Under the pieces are notes generated by a model. That model was not told the origin of the DNA, did no database searches, and saw only the letters and a program-made list of their open reading frames with translations. A DNA stretch of 64,000 nucleotides from Doryteuthis pealeii. Its lineage: Eukaryota; Mollusca; Cephalopoda; Myopsida; Loliginidae. Below are positions 42,936 through 54,245 of this stretch, in pieces. Location: contig CM042145.1 of the NCBI GenBank assembly GCA_023376005.1, forward strand, positions 60,433,643-60,497,642, given 5' to 3'. The position numbers and the translations under genes are program-made. Within the stretch, counting starts at the first letter, position 1, and every line of letters starts with the position of its first letter.

Positions 42936-43183
42936 AGTAAAGTCGTCGGGGCGGCCTAATGTCGGTATCGGCCAGACAGGTAGGGATTCTATCCCCTTTT
43001 CAATAGCGCTAGACAATGAGATTATTTTACCATCTGAGGTGGAGCGCCACACCTACCATCAGCTCTTCTCTTTACCCCACAGATCCCTGTGCAACTCATA
43101 CGCTGAGCTGGCGAGGACCGGTATCGAACCAAGAACCCTGTGATTCCTAGCCGAACACTCTACCGACTGAGCTAAACCAGCCT
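42936..43183 (-). mobile_element. SINE-A copy, full length, inverted
   Basis: AAAGTCGTCGGGGCGGCCTA, GTGGAGCGCCACACCTACC, ACCGGTATCGAACC, CTACCGACTGAGCTAAACC. Confidence 0.9.
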
Positions 43184-43743
43184 TTATGTATGAAAGTTAT
43201 CAACTATAATTGTTGTATCTCCTATGCAACATACTGATTCTCAACATGGAAACTTTTCATGCTCCTACTGCTTTAAAGTGTGCTGAACAGCTAGTGTCTC
43301 AAGCGTCACATGAAAGTTCAGTGATGCGTACACCATGCCTGTCGTCTCAATCAACGCCGGTCATCATGAATACCAAATCGGCTGTTAGATATGCAAGTCG
43401 CTGGCAGGACTGAAAAGCTTTCAATGGGCCCACGAACGATCAATAAATGAATGAGTGCTATTTGTCTGACAAGACGTCCCATTCAACATGTATGTATAAT
43501 AATATAAAACGGAGAGCTAAACAAGTTAGGAAGGTCGGCAGATTTTGATTGTTGATAAAATAGAGAGGTATTTCCCGATTGGATGTGCTTTTTTTTAATC
43601 CCGTCATAAATAAATCTTTTATACTAGTAATGGTCAAAGTTCAGTAGACAAGAGTACCTTTTTAAGTTCTTTAGTTTTGGGAGGTCCACATGTGAGGCTC
43701 GGAGGTTATTTCCCAGAAACATATATTCAACGGACGTGATGAT
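43184..43743. other. Unassigned stretch
   Basis: A 67-residue plus-strand frame (43210-43413, containing ALKCAEQLVSQASHESSV) is unrecognised; I do not call it. Confidence 0.4.
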
Positions 43744-43995
43744 ACGTGCGGTGTAATGTTTAGAATCGTAGGAAATGGACTAGTCGACACGAGTCCAAAT
43801 CCTGGACAAGTCTGTTTACATTTTACATAGGATAAATATCCTTGAGAAAGGTATTTATCTATCTACTCCTGTTCAAGCTATGGGTAAATAGTAGGACAGT
43901 CTGGGCTCTTTAACCTTGGCTAGGGAACCAGTCTAGGAGAATGAAAACTGTAAATTAAAAAAAACTCCGCTTAATAAACTGACCTTGTGACACAC
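43744..43995 (+). mobile_element. SINE-B copy, full length
   Basis: GCGGTGTAATGTTTAGAATC, CGAGTCCAAATCCTGGACAA, CTCCGCTTAATAAACTGACC. The tail runs into CA/TA repeats. Confidence 0.8.
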
Positions 43996-44127
43996 ACACG
44001 CACACACACAAACACACACACATACACATATATATAAATTTAAACGAATGAATGACATTGTAGAGAGACATGTTGCAAGGCAGACCCTGTTGGGCTCTCG
44101 GAAAAGACTCGTCCGGAACGAACTAAA

Positions 44128-44372
44128 GGTCTTAGTTCCTGGGTATGACGCTAATATCTATCTGATGGGGTAGTTACAATTCTAGAGCTCTAGGGAATAT
44201 GGAGTAGGGTCCCATATTTGAATTAAATAGAAAATAATGAGTTAAAATGTTTTTAAAAAAATAAGTTTTAAAAATGTTGTGTCCTCATCTAGAAAGAATA
44301 AACCATAACGTCTTCGGCATGAAATTATCCTACAGGGGTTGACATGCCATAAAAACCAACCAACCGGAACGA
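44128..44372 (+). mobile_element. Repeat C, 3' half
   Basis: TTCCTGGGTATGACGCTAAT to the terminal hairpin module GGTTGACATGCCATAAAAAC and (CCAA) tail. Confidence 0.7.
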
Positions 44373-44863
44373 ACTGGTCCGGTCCAGGCTTCTTTCACTC
44401 CGTCCATTGGGGGTTAAATTGAATATAGGCATGTTAGAACCTGAGCGTTGGACTGAATAAGATAAGAAATCTTGTCTGCCATCTGTGATTGCGATAGTAA
44501 AGAATCAACGTATAAGTCCATATTTACGAATGATCTTACGCTTCCCCGGTCTGACTAGGATGAACTGGACGAGAAAGAAAACAAACAGCATGTATATACG
44601 CAGAATCTGTTTTTTGTTGTTTTTTTTTTTTTTTTTCTTGTGAAGCTGACTCATGGCTTGCACGGATTCAACCATCCCCAGTGGTCGATAGATCTCTTTT
44701 GAGGGGAACCAATCATAACGTGTGTGAGTGTGTGTTTGGAGAGAGGGAGAGAGATCGGCTATCCGGTGAGATTGTCCAGACCCAAAAGAATGATTGCCAC
44801 ACAAGCAAGTCACTCCCCAACTCGCACGGCTCATCAGACAATGATTTTCCCCTCTCACTTCTA

Positions 44864-44864
<1 letters not shown>
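44373..44864. other. Unassigned stretch
   Basis: T run near 44614-44637 and a GA run near 44738. No gene. Confidence 0.4.

Positions 44865-44926
<62 letters not shown>
44865..44926. repeat. TA microsatellite
   Basis: About 62 bp of TA adjoining palindromic element L2. Confidence 0.9.
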
Positions 44927-44928
<2 letters not shown>

Positions 44929-45165
44929 GAGAGTAAATAAACAATGTGTTTATTTGATATGGCTTTTAGCCGACAATTTCTTGAGGATATGTGCTTAATT
45001 AAAGTCATACCTAATTTTGAAAATTAATTAGTTAATAATTAATGAATTTAGGCGGGCATATTGTTTAGCCTTACATTTGAACATATATGCCCGCCTAAAT
45101 TCATTAATTATTAATTTTCAAAATTAGGTATGACTTCAATTAAGCACATATCCTCAAAAAAAAAA
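44927..45165. mobile_element. Palindromic element L2
   Basis: Arms of about 80 bp (GATATGTGCTTAATTAAAGT ... TTTAGGCGGGCATA and the reverse) around a ~25 bp loop. The sequence equals the arms of element L at 6895-7950, without ribozyme or interior. It lies between TA runs. Confidence 0.75.
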
Positions 45166-45186
45166 AATAATATATATATGAGAGGA

Positions 45187-45415
45187 TGTCGGTTTAGCTC
45201 GGTCGGTAGAGCGTCCGACTAGCAACCACATACCGGCCTCCGCCAACTCAGCGTGTGAGTAGCACCGTGTGGTAAAGTGACGAGCTGATGGTAGGTGTGG
45301 TACTCCGCCTCAGATGCCAAGACAATCTCCATGGTCTAACGCTAGTGAAAAGGGGATATACTCCCTCGCTGTCTGGCTGATACCAACTTTAGGCCACCCC
45401 GACGAGTTTTACTTT
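45187..45415 (+). mobile_element. SINE-A copy
   Basis: GGTTTAGCTCGGTCGGTAGA; the B box is deleted (CATACCGGCCTCCGCC); the body to GACGAGTTTTACTTT is present. Confidence 0.85.
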
Positions 45416-45499
45416 ATATATACTGTGTGATTAAAGTACGCAAAAAAATGATACTGACATCTCACTTTATCAGATATATTTACCAAAATTATATAAAAA

Positions 45500-45930
45500 C
45501 TAGCAGGAACTGTGGATATGCCACTGTATGATATGCTAATTATTACAAAGTTGCATATGTTTACCTAAGAGGTATTGCCAAATATGTAAAAAGTATAATA
45601 ATCTTCATTTAACTCTCTCGCTCTTTTCTTTTCTTATGTTCGATGAAAATAGATTATCGTTATCACTTCCCGGCGCTCATCCCCTCTTTCTTTCTTATAT
45701 TTTTCAATATAGCATATCCTTTTTCATCCCTTTCTTTATAACAAAAACGGAGTGGTCCATTATTTAGCTGAGGTGACGACACTCATTAAGCAATAAGAAA
45801 TCGGCGGATAATCAGGATTTACGTTTTTGCATTTCATTTTGGACGATTTGGACGGTCTCATTTTTAACCCGTGGGTGTTGCAATATGATAACGGTCGTAA
45901 TTTTAAGGAACACGAGTATTAATATATAGA
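45500..45930 (-). mobile_element. Helitron-D3, intact termini
   Basis: On the minus strand it reads A|TCTATATATTAATACTCG, a ~400 bp non-coding body, then CAGTGGCATATCCACAG, TTCCTG, CTAG, and T in the flank. Of the D copies it is the only one with both ends and no insertion, so it defines the family (431 bp). Confidence 0.85.
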
Positions 45931-46078
45931 TTTTTGTGTAGTTGTTTCTTAAGAGGTTTTGCACACAGTTACATATCATCTATTCCTATCTAATAGAAAT
46001 AATGATTTCGGGAAATTAATTTATGATAGTCTTTTATTCGCACACGGTTATATGGTTTCAAGTAACTAATGATAATCC

Positions 46079-46302
46079 GGACCATATTATCTTTAGGCAC
46101 CCCTTTTGATATCGATTAAGAAAGGACATGTTTTTCATTTACACCGTCAATATCCAGTTGTTTGTTAGGGGTTAGTTTTATAATATTTTTTAAAATCTGA
46201 AAATCGTCTGTTAAAACAACCGGATATTGACGGTGTAAATGAAAAACATGTCCTTTCTTAATCAAGATCAAAAAGGGGTGCCTAAAGTTCATATGGTCCA
46301 AT
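46079..46302. mobile_element. MITE with 84-bp inverted repeats and 8-bp target duplication
   Basis: The left arm begins GGACCATATTATCTTTAGGC and the right arm is its complement ending CATATGGTCC; the loop is about 50 bp. Flanks read GATAATCC on the left and AATAATCC on the right. The same position in repeat G at 37002-37045 is uninterrupted (CTAATAATAATTCTTAGTAA), giving an empty-site comparison. An 8-bp duplication suggests mobilisation by a hAT- or P-like transposase. Confidence 0.75.
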
Positions 46303-46419
46303 AATCCTTAGTAAAAAAAGATTTTATTTTAAGAATATAGATTCTAATGATTATTCTTAATAATTTCCAGTTATAAAATATTCCTATCAAATAGAAATAA
46401 TTTTAAACCCTACTTTTTT

Positions 46420-46600
46420 CCCATGGATGGGAACATAAGGGTTACTACACTCCAGTTCAGAGTGGACCTGGGAGTAATATGCAATAAAGGTGTTCTTCGT
46501 CAGATGCAATAAATATTATACCCGTGACATTTCTTTTTGAGAAAGTATGTGTCATCTGCAGATGATATAGTCAGCGTATTCTAAACTCCGCCGACAAGAC
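46420..46600 (-). mobile_element. Repeat C fragment, internally deleted
   Basis: CTCCAGTTCAGAGTGGACCT, GGGAGTAATATGCAATAAAG, then a jump to the far-end segment GTCAGCGTATTCTAAACTCC. Confidence 0.55.
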
Positions 46601-46671
46601 AGATAACTAATCTAAATTTTTATTTCTTTTCCATTCTCTTTAATTTTCCAAAATTGATTATATCTTATATG

Positions 46672-46940
46672 GTTGGTTAGATTTTACGGCATGTCAACCT
46701 TTGTTGGGTTATTATCTGCTGAAGACGTTTTTTTATTCATCCTTAATGGGTACTCAAATTTTTTTTAAACACATTTTAAACTCCTTTTTTTTTTCATTTT
46801 AAACCCATAGATGGAACCTTCTACTTCTTCAGAACATGATAGACCTGGTATTAATGTTGATGAATCGGTACTTCATACTCCGTAGAGCTCCAGAACTGGA
46901 ACCTCACCATTAGATGTAGTTTAACGTCGTACCCAGTACG
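46672..46940 (-). mobile_element. Repeat C, truncated, inverted
   Basis: GGTTGGTTAGATTTTACGGC, the hairpin module, AACCCATAGATGGAACCTT, AGAGCTCCAGAACTGGAACC, ending at a GTCGTACCCAGTACG segment. Confidence 0.7.
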
Positions 46941-47220
46941 ATTATATCTTGTTTTATTTCAACTATATTTTACAAGAATTTCTAACAAGTGAATATTAAA
47001 TAACAGGAAAAAATGTATTTCATTGTGTAAAAATAATTCTAAAGTTTAGTTTCTTCCGTAAAACACCGAGTTACCCTGCTGCATTTTAACTTCGGTAGTC
47101 AGCGGTGTCAAAACAAATGAGGTTAATAGTTTATACTCTTTTCAATTTTAATTTAATTTGAAAGATGCTTGTCATAAATTATTTCTTGTTAAAAAACGAA
47201 ACATCTGCGAATCTGTTATC

Positions 47221-47800
<580 letters not shown>

Positions 47801-48524
47801 ATGCTCTTTGGTGCTTTAATTGTTTTCTTTCCTCTTTTTCGCGACTTCACCATCTCTATATTGCATTCTTCCCCCCTCTTTATCTCTCCCTCTCATTCTT
47901 TCCCCCTTTTATCTCTTCCCCCTCTTTATCTTTTCCCGCTCTCTATCTCGCTCTCTTGTCTCTTCCCCCTCTCGCTCTCTTATATCTTTCATTTTCTTTC
48001 TCTATATTCTCTTTCATTTTCTTTGCTACCTCTTTCGCAACTTTCCGTTTTCTTTATTCCCTTTTCTACCCCTTCTTTCTCACTTACCCTCTATCAATTT
48101 TGCTTTCTCTCTTTTTCTCACATTCATTCTCTTCCTCGTTTATTGTCCAATGTTTATCTTTCGCCCTCCTCGCACTTATCGTATCACCGCCATCCCCTGT
48201 CTCCCCATTTTTCTTTATCTCCATCTCTTTCTCCATCTCTTTCTATTCTTTAATTTCGATAAACCATTACACTGATAGCGAATCGCTTTTTGAAAAATGG
48301 CTTCGTCTCAGGTGACTAATAAGGAAATGCAATAATCTTTATCTCCGTAGCTACAGGTGTTACTAACCATCGTTTAAAATACTGTGTTGCTATGTATGTT
48401 ACAATTCGTTTATGATTAAGAAACCAGCTGATACATGAAAGATGAAGTAATTTTAGTCTTGATAAATAGTTGTCCTGCCTCTGAGATAATTCCAAAACTC
48501 CACTTTACAGACTTGTCCCCATCT
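47801..48524. other. Pyrimidine-rich flank, then unassigned
   Basis: Decaying CT-rich sequence to about 48260, then ordinary AT-rich DNA. Confidence 0.5.
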
Positions 48525-49860
48525 TCTTATCATAATGGAGATTGTGTGTTTGTCTGTAACCGAAATTATATCACTACTCAAGTCACAATTCCCTTAGTTA
48601 TTTACGTCACATTCTCCATGATTTCATTTTTATTTAACCTCAATTATTAATAGAATTGCTTTATACTATTAACACTGTTCGCCATCATGTATCACGGGTA
48701 TCGACAACAATCTTACGCCAACCCTCCCTATCATTCATTGCACCTGGAAGATCCTCTGCGGAACAGCCAGCATCTTCACACAGCTGATCAATGTAGGTCC
48801 TTGCTGGGCGCCCCACACTTGCATTACCATGTGTTGGCTTCCACAGGAGAACGTCACTTATGAGTTCACCCTTACTTCTCCAGCAATGTCCTGCATGCCT
48901 TGTCCATCTCACTCGGATAGTTTGTGAGATGGGGCGCAGGTGACCGTATAGCTGTTTCCTTGACTTGTTCAACACTGCTCGCAGCATCCTTGTACAGCTC
49001 CCACCTAGCTTATTCTCAAGACGTTTAGTTAGGGTCCAGGTGGTGCAACCATATAACCGCACCGACACAGCCTGGAAGAACTGTCGCTTCAGTCTGTTAG
49101 GGAGATCGGACTTCCATATGACCGATAATCTATTTGTGGCCAACCATGCCTTTGCTATCCGCGTATTAACATCGCTCTCTGTGGAGGAGATATTACCTCC
49201 CAGGTAGGTGAATTGTTCCACTGGTTTAAGAGGCTTGCCATTGAGTGTGGAGATGTTTCCTTTATTTTGGAAGCTCGTGAACTCAGTTTTACCGGAGTTC
49301 ACATAGAGGCCTATATTATTTGCTGCCTCCTCTAGGCTATGTAGCAGTGTTTCAGCCTGTGCCGGTGTATCTGCAAGAAGTGCAAGGTCATCGGCATAGT
49401 CATGCTGTTCGCCATATCTACATACTAATAACGTGCAATTGTATTTATATATACAACAGAATAGCGGTTTACAGTGTGAACGGGAAGGCTAATTTGCATA
49501 TTCATATTAAAAATTTGATTTTAATAAATATGTGCTAAGTATTATTGATTTCTAATTGTTTGGTTTTATTTGAATGGATATGAGCAAAATTCTAGGAGAT
49601 AAACCTTGAAAGAAATCCATTAACAAGAAGAAATAACTATATATTTTCTTTACTTCCTATTTTAACTAAATAGTTAAATTAGGAAAATTTAGCCATAAAA
49701 GACGGAAATTTCAGTTGATATATTTTTCGATTATTCCTCACTCTGTTTTAAATCTTTTTTATTGGCATTCTTATTTAGTTTCATTAGCCTTTCTAATTTC
49801 ATATATTTCAGTACATTAAAACTTAAATACTTGCAACCGGAGGGTGCATATATTTGCTAG
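48525..49860 (+). mobile_element. Helitron-E3, split by a LINE
   Basis: The 5' end TCTTATCATAATGGAGATTG and the 3' end GGAGGGTGCATATATTTG-CTAG (49857-49860), followed by T, match E1 and E2. The hairpin is imperfect (GCAACC for GCACCC). Removing the LINE and one target copy leaves about 606 bp colinear with E1. Confidence 0.85.
48686..49404 (-). mobile_element. 5'-truncated LINE with open reading frame from YADD to stop
   Basis: The minus-strand frame is open from the left-truncation point to the stop at 48685-48687. It starts DYADDLALLADTPAQAETLL, the catalytic YADD box of reverse transcriptase, continues FTYLGGNISSTESDVNTRIA, VSVRLYGCTTWTL-like thumb residues and GHCWRSKGELISDVLLW, and ends GRPARTYIDQLCED and DREGWRKIVVDTRDT. 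About 240 codons, no internal stop. The stop lies at the insertion edge, so there is almost no 3' UTR and no poly(A), as in RTE-like elements. CTGTTCGCCAT flanks both sides (48675-48685, 49405-49415). It is too truncated to move itself. Confidence 0.9.
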
Positions 49861-50600
49861 TCCATATAAAACTTAGTTGCTGCAACACAACGAAAGTTAA
49901 GTTGAAACATCTCCAGAAGAATTCGTTGCAATTCATTAAACCAATAAATTAACGTATGCAAAAACATACATTCTGTAATATGATGATTGCAACCTTTTCC
50001 GACAAGTCCATTTCTCCAAGCAGTTCGGTTGTGAGCAAGCAGATGGCTCACAAGTCCAGGTTTGGTTTTTACACCCCCTGTCGCACAAATGACACGTGTG
50101 ACCCTCGGCTGTCGTTCGTGCACACACGTCTTTTCACTTGATTGGCTGTCACCATGAGACTATACGTGACTGAAAAAAACTGCCCCTCGATAGAAAAGCC
50201 CTGTCACGCCCACCACATGATATGACCAGGATGTTCGACATGTGACGCTTTCTTAGATCCCGTTTCAAACTCAAACCTTTTTACAAAGTTTCCTCCAAAC
50301 CAAACAATTCGTAGCCGTCCTCTATTCGTTCTCAACATTTATGCCACGAGTTTTAAGTGTTTTTATGACATTCATAAAACGTTTCCTTGGCTCGTGTCTT
50401 GGACGTTTCCCCACACTGGATTTATCCATAGACACATATCTATGTATATCAAGATTATTTTTAAGGGTTTTAAATAACTGTTTCCAAGGTGTGTCCAAAA
50501 GGTATCCAGACGGAAGATCATTGTGCATATACCATATGTCAGCATGTTCGAGTTTTAATCTCTTGCACAATTCCCATTTTGTCACCTTTCCCGCTCAGTC
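49861..50600 (-). pseudogene. LINE C-terminal relic with GKR-PRKRF segment and zinc finger
   Basis: The minus frame at 50322-50585 carries TPWKQLFKTLKNNLDIHRYV, VGKRPRHEPRKRF and NVIKTLKTRGINVENE, the segment after the thumb in many non-LTR retrotransposons (usually GKR-x-x-GRP-x-x-R ... K-x-LK-x-LGI). Further along (about 50100-49990) TCHLCDRGCK and, after a frameshift, KPGLVSHLLAHNR rebuild a C-X2-C-X12-H-X3-H finger. The stretch between is broken. The relic meets the 3' end of Helitron-E3 exactly at 49860/49861. Confidence 0.6.
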
Positions 50601-51018
50601 ATGTATATTGTTATATTAATTCTGTGCCTCATTGAGTATTTCTTTTGTTGTTAATATTATGAGTAGTTGTAACTGTATCATTGTGGTAGTGGTTGTATTG
50701 ATAAAAGAATTCAATGTCTTTTTAGGAGTGTTACTTCAAGAATGACCCATTAGATCTAAAAAAAAAAAAATAAAATAAAAAAAATGAAAATGTTAAATGA
50801 AGATTTAAGATATTTCTATCGATAATGTCTGAATGCAACGAATGAAATGATCTAAAAATTTAAACCAAAACAAATTTATTATTTAAAAAAGAAAATTACT
50901 CCTATTTTTGCCGAATTAGATATCAATTACGATATTTTTTTCTTCTATTTCAGGTAATTAACGAGTTCTTAATTGAAATCTTCACGTCTCTGCGGGAAAC
51001 ACACTTAGGTAAGATAAA

Positions 51019-51029
<11 letters not shown>
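50601..51029. other. Unassigned AT-rich stretch
   Basis: No recognised feature. Confidence 0.4.
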
Positions 51030-51068
<39 letters not shown>

Positions 51069-51297
51069 CATTAAGAGAGACATTTACATACGCAATCTCA
51101 CACGCACACATAAACACATTCATATAACTATATGAAAAAATGAATGTATATCTATGCATTTAGAGAGACATATACATACCCAATTACACACACACACATA
51201 AACGGGAAGGTGTCAAGTTATAGATTATGAAATGATATCATTTTTTTTTAACTCCCTGTCCATATCAAATTATATTAATGTTTTAAACACCCTGTGA

Positions 51298-51348
<51 letters not shown>
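51030..51348. repeat. Two TA microsatellites
   Basis: TA arrays at about 51030-51064 and 51302-51348. Between them GAGAGACATTTACATACGCA and GAGAGACATATACATACCCA start a short direct repeat (51075 and 51163). Confidence 0.8.
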
Positions 51349-51349
<1 letters not shown>

Positions 51350-51574
51350 CCTGTTAATATAATTGTATAATGAATAGGTATTTATTTCGCACAAAATTAT
51401 TTATATTTCACCATAATCTTTTGAATATAAGTGAGAAAGTGGAACATTATACAGCGAAAATTTAAGATGAATAATCTGATAGTATGATTTCATAGATTTA
51501 ATTGATTCATTCCTATTTTACGTACATACATATGAAGAAAGTAACGGATTAGAATAAATCAGACAAAATATGAG

Positions 51575-51835
51575 GAAAAGTATTTAAAAAGTGAATTATG
51601 AATACAAACAATTAAATTCAATCAATATTTCGCCTGTGTTGGTCTCAGAAACTTCATCGGAATTAATTTTATTATTTTAGAATAGAAAGGTATACAGACG
51701 AGGAGAAGGAAGATAAATATATATACCATTCTGTTTTAGATTAATAAAATTCATTCTGATGAAGCTTCTCTAAACGGAGGCGAAATATTCATTTAATTGT
51801 TTGTGTTAGTTATTCACTTCTCCTATACTTTTTAT
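51575..51835. mobile_element. Large foldback N
   Basis: The two halves are reverse complements for ~120 bp around a ~25 bp loop near 51697-51720. Outward from the loop: GGTATA, TTTTATTA, GATGAAG, GGCGAAATATT, TTTAATTGTTTGT, TATTCA. The GATGAAG...GGCGAAATATT block recurs at 60573-60625. Similar termini are known from Penelope-like elements, but no coding part is present. Confidence 0.6.
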
Positions 51836-51910
51836 CACATACATAAATATACAAAGTGAGGAGGGAGTAATGTACAAGATTATACGTATAAGTGATATAG
51901 ATGAATTACA

Positions 51911-52040
51911 CTGGATTGACAAGGTGTCATCGGCGAGAATCGAATTGGGAACCAGAGTTCAAATCCTTAACAAGAATATTTGTTTAATTTAGCGCTAATG
52001 CCTTTAGGAAAGGCAGGAATCCACCAGTCCCTGATGCCAT
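51911..52040 (+). mobile_element. SINE-B fragment
   Basis: CAGAGTTCAAATCCTTAACA, TAATTTAGCGCTAATGCCTT, AGGAAAGGCAGGAATCCA; both ends are lost. Confidence 0.6.
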
Positions 52041-52683
52041 TGAGAAATTGTCATTTACCTGGTCTTTCTCTTGGATGTCTCTCTTTAGCAAGAATAGAAA
52101 CTTGACCTATGCTTTGTATTTACCTTCTTTCTCCCTCTTTTCCTTTCTCCTGCTGCTTTCTTTTCTCTGCCCTCGTTCCTACCCCCCCCGTTCCTACCCC
52201 CCCCCGTTCCTACCCCCCTTTCTCCTTACTTCCTTCTTCACTCACTGACGCCTGTTTACTAAATGACCGTCTGGTCGGTTAAGAGAGTATCTTTTATCTC
52301 CACCAACCACCCACAATGCACTTGTACTCTCCTATAAGGCATCCTTTCTCCCTTCTGGCTTGTTCACGTGCATGCCAGCAAGCACTCTTCGACCACACGA
52401 CCTTTCTACATCACCCCATTGAGTACCCATTTACTCCAGAAATAAAACTCTGAATTCAAGCCAGCTGTATACCGTAAATGCCTACACTAAATCGAGACTT
52501 ACATATATTTAAAATTATTGATTACAAGATAAGAGGAGTATGAAAATTCCTCAGACCTCATATTAATACATTGTACAGAGTGTCCATAAACTCTCTTTGC
52601 AGCTTTAAAAACTAGCAAATAAAAAACGATAAATAATAATAAAATTCCATCCAATGTAACATCCATGTGTGTCTACATTTCTC

Positions 52684-52695
<12 letters not shown>
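52041..52695. other. Unassigned stretch
   Basis: Three CGTTCCTACCCCCC units at 52174-52220. A SINE-B-like CTCTGAATTCAAGCCAG lies near 52449. No gene. Confidence 0.45.
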
Positions 52696-52732
<37 letters not shown>

Positions 52733-52945
52733 GATAATCTTTTAATCATATTACCACGACCAGACAACCCGGCAAACACCATTTGCGACATCCGGAGCAG
52801 TGGACAGCTGTTTCGACCTCCTTTGGTCTCATCAGCAGTGCATACCACAATCTCCGCCACTAGAGATTGAACTCGTGGACCACAGCGTGAAGAGCGGGGA
52901 CTTAACACACTGGGCCACCAGCCCATGCCACAAACGGAGAATGCC
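52696..52945 (-). mobile_element. tRNA-headed SINE carrying a hammerhead ribozyme
   Basis: Read on the minus strand: A box TGGCCCAGTGTG (52906-52917), 31 nt, B box GAGTTCAATCTC (52863-52874), 21 nt, the hammerhead (52797-52841), about 65 bp of body, and a TA tail (52696-52730). The head is tRNA-like in box wording and spacing. Order and spacing match the unit at 33625-33943, although the sequences differ outside the core. No protein coding. Confidence 0.75.
52797..52841 (-). ncRNA. Type I hammerhead ribozyme HHR-3
   Basis: Minus-strand order: stem I GCACTG, CTGATGA, stem II GACC-AAAGGA-GGTC, GAAA, stem III palindrome CAGCTG, cut site TC (canonical GTC triplet), stem I partner CACTGC (5 of 6 pairs; one C/C mismatch). 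Predicted cleavage is between 52803 and 52802. Confidence 0.8.
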
Positions 52946-53230
52946 AAATCATCTAGTCAATGGTAACATTAATTCTAAATGCGCAGCCACCTAACCTATA
53001 TTGCCATGTATCCCATCGCAGGATTACAGAGGGCAAGGGCACCTCTAGGACCACGACTTCCCAGTTCGGGGCCTGAATCCTCAGAACGCAACCTAATGGG
53101 CAAAGGGTATATATTGAATTTTTGATATTGAATTTTTGATAGAGGAATTATATATATAATTGAACTATATAGGAATTATATATATAATTGAACTATAATA
53201 ATTAAGTAACTTATATATATATATTCTATA
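52946..53230. other. Unassigned stretch
   Basis: A short tandem of GAATTATATATATAATTGAA lies near 53143-53195. Confidence 0.45.
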
Positions 53231-54245
53231 TCGATGTGTGCAAGTAAGTATAAGTCTATGTGCATGTCTTTAATATCTAATGAATACTTTCCGGTTGCAG
53301 TAAAAACTGTAATAATGCTTGTTAGTCGGGTAATAATGAACTACTCACAAAAAGTAAACACGATGAAAAAGAGAAAAGAAATGAGAGAGAAGCAAACAAC
53401 AGCAGGAGAGACACTTACAAAATCGAGAAAATGGGAGGAAAATGACTTAGTTTGCTTTATTTTTTGTCTCCATTTTATTTTTAATTAACTGCTTTTTGGG
53501 AGGAGAAAACATGACACTGGAAGAAAATAATTATGTTTAGAATTTTTAATTCAGACGAGACGGTGATCACTGATGGCCTCTTCTACAAAGGATGGCGTAA
53601 TTAGAGGCGTTTTCTCATAATAGCTACTTAGTGCACCGAATTCATTCAGCTTTTTTTTTTTCGTCTTGCACATCGCCAAAAATGAAGATGAACAGAATTT
53701 TGCACAAAGCAAAAGCGCCTAACCGTTGGTAGAAATAAGTTTTCCACAAATTTAAGTTTCATTAAAATCAGTACAGACCATCTTCAGGTAACATTAAAAG
53801 ACATTAATTATGACGCTATTCTTATGTTGATTTAAAAGTTGTTGTTGTTTTTTTGCCACAGCAATAATTCACTACTTATCTTATGTTCATCTATTCTCTC
53901 GGCTGGATATGTTTGGATATGTCTGTTTCCGTTGGTTGATCTTTTATTGGGCTGGGTAGCATTCTAGCTCTTCTTTCGAGTCTGAAAATTACTTCGGAGT
54001 CTTTTGCGATGTCTTGTCATGTGCTGTCGATAGTTATTTTAATAACAAACACAAGACGTTCATTCATTTTATCCCAATTAAAATGCCTTGGAGAACACAC
54101 ATCTTACGTCTATTCTTTTCAACCGTTTGAATCACCGTCATACTGTTTGATTACTAGATAATCATTGGCATTTATCATTTACTTTCGCCCCATTTAGAGG
54201 CCACCCGCGTCAAGTATCTAATTACGTTACAATCGTCATCTATTC
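53231..54245. other. Unassigned stretch
   Basis: Plus-strand frame 53234-53488 (lysine-rich C half) has no recognised domain. No gene called. Confidence 0.4.

Noticed and set aside
44505..45008. 167-residue minus-strand frame
   Set aside because: Crosses a 62-bp TA array and the palindromic element; no domain on either side.
48965..49207. 80-residue plus-strand gene
   Set aside because: Antisense to the intact LINE frame.
51744..51800. Hammerhead in foldback N
   Set aside because: There is an extra A before stem II, and no palindromic stem III or U-H site follows GAAA.
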